In this document: positions 15,948-23,810 of the stretch, piece by piece | How the letters are laid out: each line of letters opens with the position of its first letter | How positions within the stretch are numbered: the stretch's first letter is position 1 | NCBI GenBank assembly: GCA_009785855.1 | Contig: WQUG01000034.1 | Location: 1-26,566, forward strand | DNA length: 26,566 nucleotides | Source of the DNA: Actinomycetes bacterium | Lineage (GTDB): Bacteria > Actinomycetota > Coriobacteriia > WRKU01 > WQUG01 | Reading direction: 5' to 3' | Program-made: the position numbers and the translations under genes | Notes under the pieces: model-generated | Told to the model about the DNA's origin: nothing | Databases searched by the model: none | Seen by the model: the letters and a program-made list of their open reading frames with translations, nothing else

Positions 15948-17752
15948 CAGTCCGTGCCTCCGGACAGATCGGCGTATGCGCGGATCGCGTCTGTCAGCGC
16001 TTTCTCAAGTTCGTCGTCAAGCTTCTTCTGATCGACGATCCTCTTGAGCAGATCAGCGTTGGACAGACTCAGGTGCTCCAGCAGACCATCACGGAAAGCA
16101 GGTACCTGCTCAGGTTCGATGGTGTCCATGAAGCCCTGGTTCGCAGCGAAGATCGCAACGACCTGCGCCTCGACCGGCAGCGGAGCGTAACGGGGCTGCT
16201 TGAGCAGCTCGACGACGCGCGCACCGCGGGCCAGCGTCTGCTTGGTCGCGTCATCAAGATCGGAGCCGAACTGAGCGAAGGCGGCCATCTCGCGATACTG
16301 CGCCAAGTCAAGGCGCAACGAGCCCGCCACCTGCTTCATGGCTTTGATCTGTGCGTCTCCACCAACACGAGATACCGAGATGCCCGGATTGATAGCGGGA
16401 CGTACCCCCTGGAAGAAGAGGTCCGACTGCAAGAATATCTGACCGTCGGTGATCGAGATGACGTTAGTCGGGATGTAGGCTGACACATCGCCTGCCTGCG
16501 TCTCGATGATCGGCAGTGCCGTCAGTGAGCCGGAGCCGTTCTCGTCAGAAAGTTTGACGGCGCGCTCGAGCAAGCGCGAATGCAGGTAGAAGATGTCGCC
16601 GGGATAGGCCTCGCGTCCCGGAGGACGACGCAGGGTCAGCGACATCTGGCGATAGGCCACCGCCTGCTTGCTCAGATCGTCATAGATGCAGAGCACGTGG
16701 CGCCCTGGATTGCTCGCGGAGGCGGGCTTGCCATCAGCACCGTTATACATGAAATACTCACCCATGGCGCAACCGGCCATCGGGGCGATGTACTGCATCG
16801 GCGCCGCATCTGACGCGGGCGCAGAGACCACGATCGTCTTATCCATGACGCCATATTTCTCGAAGGTCTCGACGATGCTGGCCACCGTCGACGCCTTCTG
16901 TCCGATGGCGATATAGACACACAGGACGTCGGAGTCCTTCTGGTTGATGATCGTGTCGATCGCGATAGCGGTCTTGCCGATCTGACGGTCACCGATGATG
17001 AGCTCGCGCTGACCGCGACCGATCGGGATCATCGAGTCGATGGCAAGAAGGCCTGTCTGCAGTGGTTCGCACACACCTTTGCGCTGGATGATACCCGGCG
17101 CTTTGAACTCGACCGGACGACGCCCGTCGTAATCGATCGGGCCCTTGCCGTCGATCGGGTTGCCCAGCGGCGATACGACACGTCCCAGCATGCCCTCGCC
17201 GACAGGAACGTCCACCAGGCGTCCGGTGCAACTGACAAGATCGTTCTCTTTGACCTTGTCGACATCGCCCATCAGCACGGCGCCGATCTCTTCCGGGTTC
17301 AGGTTCAACGCCAGACCCGAGACGGTGGAACCATCACTGCAGGCGAACTCCAGAAGCTCGCCCTGCATCGCTTTTCCCAACCCGGTCACGCGGGCGATAC
17401 CGTCGCCGACCTGGATGACCGTCCCTACCTCACGAACACCGAAGTCAGGCTTGAAGTCGTCGATGCCCTGGATAAGATCGCCGGAAGCACCCGAAGCGCC
17501 TCCAGCCTGCTGTGTCACTAACGTAGCTTCGAGATCTTGCAACTGGGCTTTCAGCGAGCTGTCGACCAGGCGGTCGCCCACCATGATCTTCATCCCAGCA
17601 AGAAGAGACTCGTCGACGCGCTCGTCAAGAACGACCGGCGCGCCAGTCTCTTGCGAAAGCCTGTCAGCGAGCGCGCTGCGCTCGCCTTCGCTCAGAGGAA
17701 AAGCCGTCACCACTTTAGCAACAAGCGTTGTAACGCTGTCGTTAGTTGTCAT
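15947..17752 (-). CDS. atpA: F1 ATP synthase alpha subunit fused to a delta-subunit C-terminal domain
   Basis: This protein has 601 residues, about 85 more than a usual alpha. From residue ~108 it is a normal alpha: REVGTVIQVGDGIARVTGL, P-loop GDRQIGKT (254-261), ALPIIETQAGDVSAYIPTN and NPGISVSRVGG. Residues ~9-80 match the C-terminal domain of delta (AtpH/OSCP) instead: TAFPLSEGERSALADRL, VDESLLAGMKIMVGD and LVDSSLKAQLQDLE follow the E. coli delta pattern (D-S-x-x-A-G...G-D...D-S...L-x-x-L). A Gly/Ala/Ser linker (83-91) joins the two. No separate atpH exists: atpF overlaps this gene by 11 bases, exactly where atpH normally stands, and the N-terminal six-helix domain of delta is absent. Alpha is a non-catalytic nucleotide-binding F1 subunit. 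ATG 17752 is fixed by the overlap with atpF. Confidence 0.93.
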   Translation of the reverse strand: MTTNDSVTTLVAKVVTAFPLSEGERSALADRLSQETGAPVVLDERVDESLLAGMKIMVGDRLVDSSLKAQLQDLEATLVTQQAGGASGASGDLIQGIDDFKPDFGVREVGTVIQVGDGIARVTGLGKAMQGELLEFACSDGSTVSGLALNLNPEEIGAVLMGDVDKVKENDLVSCTGRLVDVPVGEGMLGRVVSPLGNPIDGKGPIDYDGRRPVEFKAPGIIQRKGVCEPLQTGLLAIDSMIPIGRGQRELIIGDRQIGKTAIAIDTIINQKDSDVLCVYIAIGQKASTVASIVETFEKYGVMDKTIVVSAPASDAAPMQYIAPMAGCAMGEYFMYNGADGKPASASNPGRHVLCIYDDLSKQAVAYRQMSLTLRRPPGREAYPGDIFYLHSRLLERAVKLSDENGSGSLTALPIIETQAGDVSAYIPTNVISITDGQIFLQSDLFFQGVRPAINPGISVSRVGGDAQIKAMKQVAGSLRLDLAQYREMAAFAQFGSDLDDATKQTLARGARVVELLKQPRYAPLPVEAQVVAIFAANQGFMDTIEPEQVPAFRDGLLEHLSLSNADLLKRIVDQKKLDDELEKALTDAIRAYADLSGGTD

Positions 17753-18350
17753 TGAAGCTACCCATCTCTGCGAAATACTTGCTTGTTAATCCGTTCGCCT
17801 GACCAGCGTCAAGCTTGCTGCCGATGAGTTTCGCCGCGATAGCCACCGCAGCTTCGGCAGTCTGCTTTTGGATGTCGGCCGCTGCTTCTCGCTTCATCGT
17901 CTCTGCGGCGATCTTCGCCTGCTCAACGATCGCCTTGGCCTCGGCCTTGGCGTCAGCGACGATCTTCGCGCTTTGCTCAGCAGCCATCGCCCGCGCCTCG
18001 TCGGTGATGGTCGCAGACTCGCTGCGTGCCTCGGCAAGCTTCGCCTTGTACTCGTCGAGGATATTCTCGCTCTCAAGCTTCGCTTCTTCGGCGACTTTCA
18101 GCGAGTTCTCGATAGTCGCGGCACGGTTGTCAAGCGCCTTGATGATCATCGGCCAACCGAACTTGCCCAACACGAGGATGACCACGAGAAACGCGATCAA
18201 CATCGGGACGAACTCGCCCAGCGGCGGGACGATCGGAGACTGCAGAATGGACGTTGGACCGCCTGCCGCCGCACCCTCGGCCGCGAACGCGACCGAAGGC
18301 AGCGCCAGACAGACCAGAAGCGCCGCACTCAGTAATGCTTTCTTTTTCAT
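17742..18350 (-). CDS. atpF: ATP synthase b subunit with N-terminal signal-like segment
   Basis: Subunit b forms the peripheral stalk that holds F1 against F0. The 202-residue protein has a membrane segment at about 48-66 (VPMLIAFLVVILVLGKFGWPMI) followed by a long charged, Ala-rich helix, as expected. An extra N-terminal segment (1-24, MKKKALLSAALLVCLALPSVAFA) looks like a signal peptide with an Ala-Phe-Ala cleavage site. The Val before Cys14 makes a lipobox unlikely. The C-terminus is an ordinary b end and contains no delta domain. It overlaps the fused atpH-atpA gene by 11 bases. Confidence 0.94.
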   Translation of the reverse strand: MKKKALLSAALLVCLALPSVAFAAEGAAAGGPTSILQSPIVPPLGEFVPMLIAFLVVILVLGKFGWPMIIKALDNRAATIENSLKVAEEAKLESENILDEYKAKLAEARSESATITDEARAMAAEQSAKIVADAKAEAKAIVEQAKIAAETMKREAAADIQKQTAEAAVAIAAKLIGSKLDAGQANGLTSKYFAEMGSFNDN

Positions 18351-18387
18351 AAGGGTTGATCTCCTCGTCTTCTCAAGTGGCAGATGG

Positions 18388-18579
18388 TTATTTGATCAGA
18401 CCAAGGACGAAGCCCAGAAGGGCCAGCGCCTCGATGAAGGCTGCTGCCAGGATGAAGATCGTCTGAACGGTGCTGGACACCTCAGGTTGGCGCGCCATCG
18501 CCTCGGTGGTCTTCGCGCCCACGAAACTGATACCCAGCGCTGCGCCGATAACGACGAGACCATAAAACAGAAGAGCCAT
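18388..18579 (-). CDS. atpE: ATP synthase c subunit (rotor ring), probably H+ type
   Basis: This is a 63-residue hairpin of two membrane helices joined by the polar loop ARQPE, which faces F1. The ion-binding carboxylate is in helix 2 (AAAFIEALALLGF). The Na+-type residues (Gln in helix 1 and the ES/T pair around the carboxylate) are absent: helix 1 has GISFVGAK and helix 2 has EAL, so proton coupling is inferred. It is a little short for the family (often 70-80). AAGGA stands in front of ATG 18579. Confidence 0.95.
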   Translation of the reverse strand: MALLFYGLVVIGAALGISFVGAKTTEAMARQPEVSSTVQTIFILAAAFIEALALLGFVLGLIK

Positions 18580-18650
18580 GAGTATATTCCTTCCTTCAGT
18601 GCCACTACTTCAGCGGCACCTGTCATTGCCGGGAGCCCCGGCCTTACTTC

Positions 18651-19475
18651 CTAGTGTGAGCTGACCGACGAATCGATATAGACCGCCGACAACAGCACGA
18701 ACACGTACGCCTGCACGAACGCAACGACGAACTCCAAGAGATACATGGCGATCAACAGGATCAGCCATGCCGGCGATGCGACTGCGGTAGCCGCCTTGCT
18801 GTTGAACAATCCCATGAAGAACAGTTGCGTCAAGATCGAGAAGATCCCCAACACGATGTGCCCGGCATACATGTTCGCGAAAAGACGCAAGGCATGCGTG
18901 ATCGGACGCAAGAGCATGGAGAACAGCTCGATGATGAAGACGATCGGCACGATCGGCTTCGGGAGCCCGTGCGGGACGATCCCCTTGATGAAGCCCCAGC
19001 CTCCCTTGACTCTGATCCCCGTGATCGTTGCGTACAGGAACACGAAGATGCCGAGCGCGAACGTTCCTCCGATGGTCCCCGTACCCGGCTTACAACCAGG
19101 AATGAGGCCGATCAGGTTATTGACGAGAACGAACAAGAACACGCTGCAGAGAAACGCTACGTACTTATGCGGATCCTTCTTGATGATCGAGGCGACTCCG
19201 TTGCGGATGAAATCCACCAGGAACTCGATCACATTGATGAAGCGGCCCTTAGGCACGAGCGCGGCCTTCTTCTTCGCAGCGAACACGATGACGATGGCTA
19301 CCACGCACGCGATCAGAAAGAAGACCAGGTACTGCGATGCCGCGACTTGCGTGATGCCCATCTTGACCGGATGCTCGCCGTTGCCCGTAACTGACTGCGG
19401 CGCCAGCGATCCGATCAGATGTGTGACGTGCTCGCCCAACAACTTGATGGGTGAGTATGCTTCACTTGCTGACAT
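18651..19475 (-). CDS. atpB: ATP synthase a subunit
   Basis: Subunit a provides the ion half-channels next to the c-ring. It has 274 residues and several hydrophobic helices. The essential arginine lies in THALRLFANMYAGH, and the last helices have EFVVAFVQAYVFVLLSAVYI, both diagnostic. NNLIGLIPG is the usual loop motif. A perfect AAAGGAGGG precedes ATG 19475. It follows the small atpI-like gene by 14 bases. Confidence 0.96.
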   Translation of the reverse strand: MSASEAYSPIKLLGEHVTHLIGSLAPQSVTGNGEHPVKMGITQVAASQYLVFFLIACVVAIVIVFAAKKKAALVPKGRFINVIEFLVDFIRNGVASIIKKDPHKYVAFLCSVFLFVLVNNLIGLIPGCKPGTGTIGGTFALGIFVFLYATITGIRVKGGWGFIKGIVPHGLPKPIVPIVFIIELFSMLLRPITHALRLFANMYAGHIVLGIFSILTQLFFMGLFNSKAATAVASPAWLILLIAMYLLEFVVAFVQAYVFVLLSAVYIDSSVSSH

Positions 19476-19489
19476 TCAACCCTCCTTTA

Positions 19490-19738
19490 CTAGACTCGAC
19501 GCTTTAACTGACGGATACCTGGCAGAGCGCTGATGAACAGTGAGATGACATAGCTTACGATGGTCACCAGGCCGAACCATACGAAAGCGTGAGAGGCGAG
19601 AAGGAAGTATCCATAGATGACTCCCATGCCGAACAGCAGGGCGATGAAATTGCCCGCCATCATGTAGGGCCAACGCTTGAGCGCTTCGCCCGATCTTTCC
19701 AGCTTGGGAAGCATGACGACGATCGCCATCATCACCAA
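19490..19738 (-). CDS. Small AtpI-like membrane protein at the head of the atp operon
   Basis: This small membrane protein has two or more hydrophobic helices, with MMAGNFIALLFGMGVIYGYFLLA and VWFGLVTIVSYVISLFISAL clear. Its position before atpB and its size fit the AtpI/subunit I group (c-ring assembly or ion-uptake helper), but the sequence family is poorly conserved. The start is a problem. TTG 19738 would cut the first helix in half, while the frame upstream reads LDNPLIAVALGLIAGLVMM and has no ATG, GTG or TTG before its stop. An ATT at 19786 with AGGA six bases upstream would give 98 residues and a full first helix. A single-base error or frameshift linked to ATG 19822 or 19810-area codons is the alternative. 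Confidence 0.7.
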   Translation of the reverse strand: MVMMAIVVMLPKLERSGEALKRWPYMMAGNFIALLFGMGVIYGYFLLASHAFVWFGLVTIVSYVISLFISALPGIRQLKRRV

Positions 19739-19804
19739 GCCGGCGATGAGTCCCAGAGCGACGGCAATAAGCGGGTTGTCGAGAATGATCGATCCTGTCT
19801 TTCT

Positions 19805-19824
19805 GACATGCCTTCAGGCATGTC
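19805..19824. other. Perfect stem-loop in the atp operon leader
   Basis: GACATGCC and GGCATGTC form an 8-bp perfect stem with a 4-base loop, just upstream of the possible atpI ribosome binding site. No T-run follows in either direction. It may protect the 5' end of the atp mRNA or limit translation of atpI. Confidence 0.5.
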
Positions 19825-19841
19825 ACCAACATACCCCTCTG

Positions 19842-19871
19842 ATGATAGCGTGACCGGAGCGTCACCTGCAA
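19842..19871 (-). promoter_or_regulatory. Candidate atp operon promoter
   Basis: On the - strand, TTGCAG (19871-19866) and TATCAT (19847-19842) are separated by 18 bases. The spacer holds GTGAC-GCTCCG-GTCAC, a 5-bp inverted repeat that could be an operator. It lies between the wecA-like gene and atpI, where an atp promoter is expected. The stretch between the wecA-like stop and this site (19872-19904) is T-rich on the - strand but has no clear hairpin. Confidence 0.5.
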
Positions 19872-19904
19872 TACTGAAATGAAAGAAAAACGAAAGACCT
19901 TGGT

Positions 19905-20984
19905 TCATTTATGATGCCGCGCTGAGTCGTAGAGACCCAGAAACCAGATGATCAGCCCCGTAACGACGAGGAATATGGCCAATGCGCTGATCTGGATCAC
20001 CGAGGGAGTATGGCTGACACTGTAGGCGCCGACGCCCAGAAGCGCCGACCAGACATAGATGATGAGCACGGTCTGGCGCTGGGAGAAACCCCTCCCCAGC
20101 AGGCGGTGGTGGATATGATGACGATCCGCCGTCTCGATCGCCCTGCCATGACTCAGACGCCGCACGATCGCAGAGAAGGTATCGAAGACCGGCACCGCGA
20201 CTATCAGCAGGGGAACAGCCAAAGCGATCGCAGCCGTCGTCTTCATGATCCCCATCATCGAGATGGTCCCCAGAAGAAATCCCAGGAGCAAGGCCCCCTC
20301 GTCTCCCATGAAGACGCTGGCCGGGTGGAAGTTGTAGCGCAAGAACCCGAGACAGGCGCCGATGACAAGAGCCGCCAGGATCACCGCGGTGGTCTGGCTC
20401 GTGCCCCGCGCAAGCAGGAGCATGGTGACCGCAGCGATGGCGCAGATCCCTCCGGCAAGCCCGTCAAGGCCGTCGATCAGATTGATGATGTTGGCGAAAG
20501 CGACCAGGAAGAAGACCGAGACCGGGATCGAGAGTATCCCGAGGTCCTGCACATGACTGACGCCGGGCGCCGTGATGAAGCCGATCCGCACCCCGCAGGC
20601 GACCGCCACGACAGCTGCCAGGACCTGGCCGGCGAACTTGAGGCGTGGAGACAGGTCGATCAGATCATCGATCAGGCCGGTCACATAGATGATCGTGGAT
20701 CCGAGCAGGATCCCGACGAGCATCAGAGGGCGGATGTTCGCGCCGGAGAAGAATCCGTTCCAGCCGAACAGAAGCTCCCCTGCTAACTGGACTGCCGTGA
20801 CCACCAGGATCGCGACGAACATCGCGCTCCCCCCCAGCTCCGGCGTCGGTCGGGAGTGGACCTTGCGTTCTCCGGGCTCGGTGACCCAGCCTCGTCTGAG
20901 CGCGAAGTCACGCATGACCGGCGTCAGGATGAAGCTGATGCACGCGGTAGCGACGATCAGCGCCAGGATGTGCGCGACGCTCAC
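19905..20984 (-). CDS. Undecaprenyl-phosphate sugar-1-phosphate transferase (WecA/TagO/MraY family)
   Basis: This 359-residue polytopic membrane enzyme moves a sugar-1-phosphate, most likely GlcNAc-1-P, from its UDP form to undecaprenyl phosphate. That is the first step of teichoic-acid-like or other wall glycopolymer synthesis. It has about ten hydrophobic helices. Family motifs: GLIDDLIDLSPRLKF (catalytic Asp pair), NIINLIDGLDGLAGG, FMGDEGALLLGF and the cytoplasmic RHHIHHRLL loop that marks WecA/TagO rather than MraY. In the third motif Glu replaces the usual Ser/Thr after GD. I use GTG 20984, which overlaps the dCMP deaminase stop as GTGA; the longer frame has no support. The LCP ligase of this window may act on the same polymer. 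Confidence 0.92.
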   Translation of the reverse strand: MSVAHILALIVATACISFILTPVMRDFALRRGWVTEPGERKVHSRPTPELGGSAMFVAILVVTAVQLAGELLFGWNGFFSGANIRPLMLVGILLGSTIIYVTGLIDDLIDLSPRLKFAGQVLAAVVAVACGVRIGFITAPGVSHVQDLGILSIPVSVFFLVAFANIINLIDGLDGLAGGICAIAAVTMLLLARGTSQTTAVILAALVIGACLGFLRYNFHPASVFMGDEGALLLGFLLGTISMMGIMKTTAAIALAVPLLIVAVPVFDTFSAIVRRLSHGRAIETADRHHIHHRLLGRGFSQRQTVLIIYVWSALLGVGAYSVSHTPSVIQISALAIFLVVTGLIIWFLGLYDSARHHK

Positions 20985-21445
20985 GAGGCCGGCTCCGCAT
21001 CCCACCGGCGCAGACGGACACAGGCCTCCTCAAGCATCTCGCGTGATAACTCATCGGGATAGGCGCCCGAGAAGACGATCTCGACGATGCCCGCGTTGAT
21101 CAGTATCTTCGCACAGAGGATGCAGGGCTGATGAGTGCAGTACAGGGTGGAGCCGACGACGGAGGTGCCGGATCGTGCCGCCTGGATGACCGCGTTCTGC
21201 TCGGCGTGGATCCCCCGACAGAGCTCATGGCGCTCGCCCGAGGGGATCTTGAGCTGATCGCGCAGGCAGCCGACCTCGTCGCAGTGACGCACTCCGGACG
21301 GCGTGCCGTTATAGCCGGTCGCAAGGATCCGTCGCTCCCGCACGATGACAGCGCCGATCTGGCGGCGCAGGCAGGTGGAGCGGGTCGCCACCTGGCGGGT
21401 GATCTCCATGAAGTACTCATCCCATGAGGGACGCTCATCAGGCAT
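20981..21445 (-). CDS. Deoxycytidylate (dCMP) deaminase family, ComEB-like
   Basis: This is a zinc enzyme of 154 residues that probably turns dCMP into dUMP for dTMP synthesis. The zinc site is HAEQNAV (His and catalytic Glu) plus PCILCAK (two Cys). GYNGTPSGVRHCDEVGC is the second metal/substrate loop typical of dCMP deaminases. ATG 21445 starts one base after the glyA stop; the upstream codons in this frame are the glyA shadow. The neighbouring glyA makes methylene-THF, the other substrate needed to turn dUMP into dTMP, so the pairing makes metabolic sense. Confidence 0.93.
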   Translation of the reverse strand: MPDERPSWDEYFMEITRQVATRSTCLRRQIGAVIVRERRILATGYNGTPSGVRHCDEVGCLRDQLKIPSGERHELCRGIHAEQNAVIQAARSGTSVVGSTLYCTHQPCILCAKILINAGIVEIVFSGAYPDELSREMLEEACVRLRRWDAEPAS

Positions 21446-21446
21446 G

Positions 21447-22699
<1,253 letters not shown>

Positions 22700-22703
<4 letters not shown>

Positions 22704-23155
22704 AGAGGATCACTCCTGTTCTCAGCTGCGGTTATCTTGTCGATACGCCGTTGGTGGCGCCCCCCCTCGAAATCAGTGCTCAGGAAGATGTCGACGATCT
22801 CACGGTTGGTCTCCGGCGAGATGAAGCGCCCTGAAAGACAGAGCACGTTCGCGTCGTTATGCTGGCGGGACAGGCGGGCGGCGTTGGTATCGGTGACCGT
22901 GGCCGCATGGACGGAGCAGACCTTGTTCGCGGCGATGGCCATCCCGATGCCGGTCCCGCAGATGAGTATCCCGCAGTCAGCCTCGCCTGCAGCGACCGCA
23001 CGGGCGACCGAAAGCGCGTAGTCCGGGTAGTCGACGGACTGACCGTTGGCCGGGGCCCCGAAGTCAAGGACCTGACGGCCCTCGCCCTCCAGGTAAGCAC
23101 GCAGGGCCTCCTTCTGCTCAGCTCCCCCGTGATCGGCTCCCAGCGCGATCTTCAT
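22700..23155 (-). CDS. rpiB: Ribose-5-phosphate isomerase B
   Basis: RpiB interconverts ribulose-5-phosphate and ribose-5-phosphate. It has 151 residues: MKIALGADHGGAEQKEAL at the start, then CGILICGTGIGMAIAANKV with the catalytic-base Cys, and HNDANVLCLSGRF. The Cys-type active site is like the E. coli enzyme rather than the actinobacterial Ser/Glu type. A galactose-6-phosphate isomerase would come as a LacA/LacB pair, which is not seen. Its ATG 23155 overlaps the preceding stop as ATGA; longer versions of the frame are shadows of that gene. Confidence 0.94.
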
Positions 23156-23796
23156 GCGCCCAGCGCCTCTTTGATCTGAGCTTCGGTGATACTGCCCTCG
23201 CGCGTGACCTGCGGCGCGTCTCCGGTGCAGACCACGATCGTCGAGCTGATGCCCTCGGCACAGTCGCCACCGTTCAGGACGCAGTCCGCAGCGTCGATGA
23301 TGCGCTGTTCGATGTCCTCGAAACGGGCCGGGGCCGGCTTCTGGTGAGTGTTCGCGCTCGTCGCGAAAAGCGCCCCGCCCGCCGCAAGGATCAGCTTGCG
23401 GACGAGCTCGCTGTCCGCACAGCGAAGCGCGATGCTCCCATCCTCCTTCTTGCGGAACTCGGGCTTGACCCGATCTGAGGCCTTGACCACGATCGTGAGG
23501 GGGCCCGGCCAGAAGGTCTCCGCCAACTTCTTGGCATAATCCGGGATGTCCTTGCCGCCGACATAGAGATCGGTCGGCTTGCTGACCAACACCGGGATCG
23601 ATATCCCGGTCTCGCGCCGTTTGATGTCGAAGAGCTCCTGCGCTCCGGTGGTCACGCTGTCGGACAGGACACAACACAGTCCGTAGACCGTATCGGTCGG
23701 AAGTAAAACGATGCCGCCTCCGCGCAGGACGGAAGCGGCATGGTTGACGATCTCATCTGATGGATCGCTCTGGTCTACATGGAACACCTGACCCAT
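23152..23796 (-). CDS. L-threonylcarbamoyladenylate synthase (YrdC/Sua5 domain)
   Basis: This enzyme makes threonylcarbamoyl-AMP from threonine, bicarbonate and ATP, the first step of t6A37 modification of ANN-decoding tRNAs. The 214-residue protein is one YrdC domain without the C-terminal Sua5 domain, so the TsaC type. Motifs: PTDTVYGL, FDIKRRETGISIPVLVS, FWPGPLTIVVKA and LFATSANTHQKPAP. GTG 23802 is only three bases from AAGGAGG, so ATG 23796, nine bases away, is more likely. It lies between prmC and rpiB; linkage with prmC and prfA is common in Gram-positive bacteria. Confidence 0.93.
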   Translation of the reverse strand: MGQVFHVDQSDPSDEIVNHAASVLRGGGIVLLPTDTVYGLCCVLSDSVTTGAQELFDIKRRETGISIPVLVSKPTDLYVGGKDIPDYAKKLAETFWPGPLTIVVKASDRVKPEFRKKEDGSIALRCADSELVRKLILAAGGALFATSANTHQKPAPARFEDIEQRIIDAADCVLNGGDCAEGISSTIVVCTGDAPQVTREGSITEAQIKEALGA

Positions 23797-23810
23797 GATC
23801 ACGGACCTCC

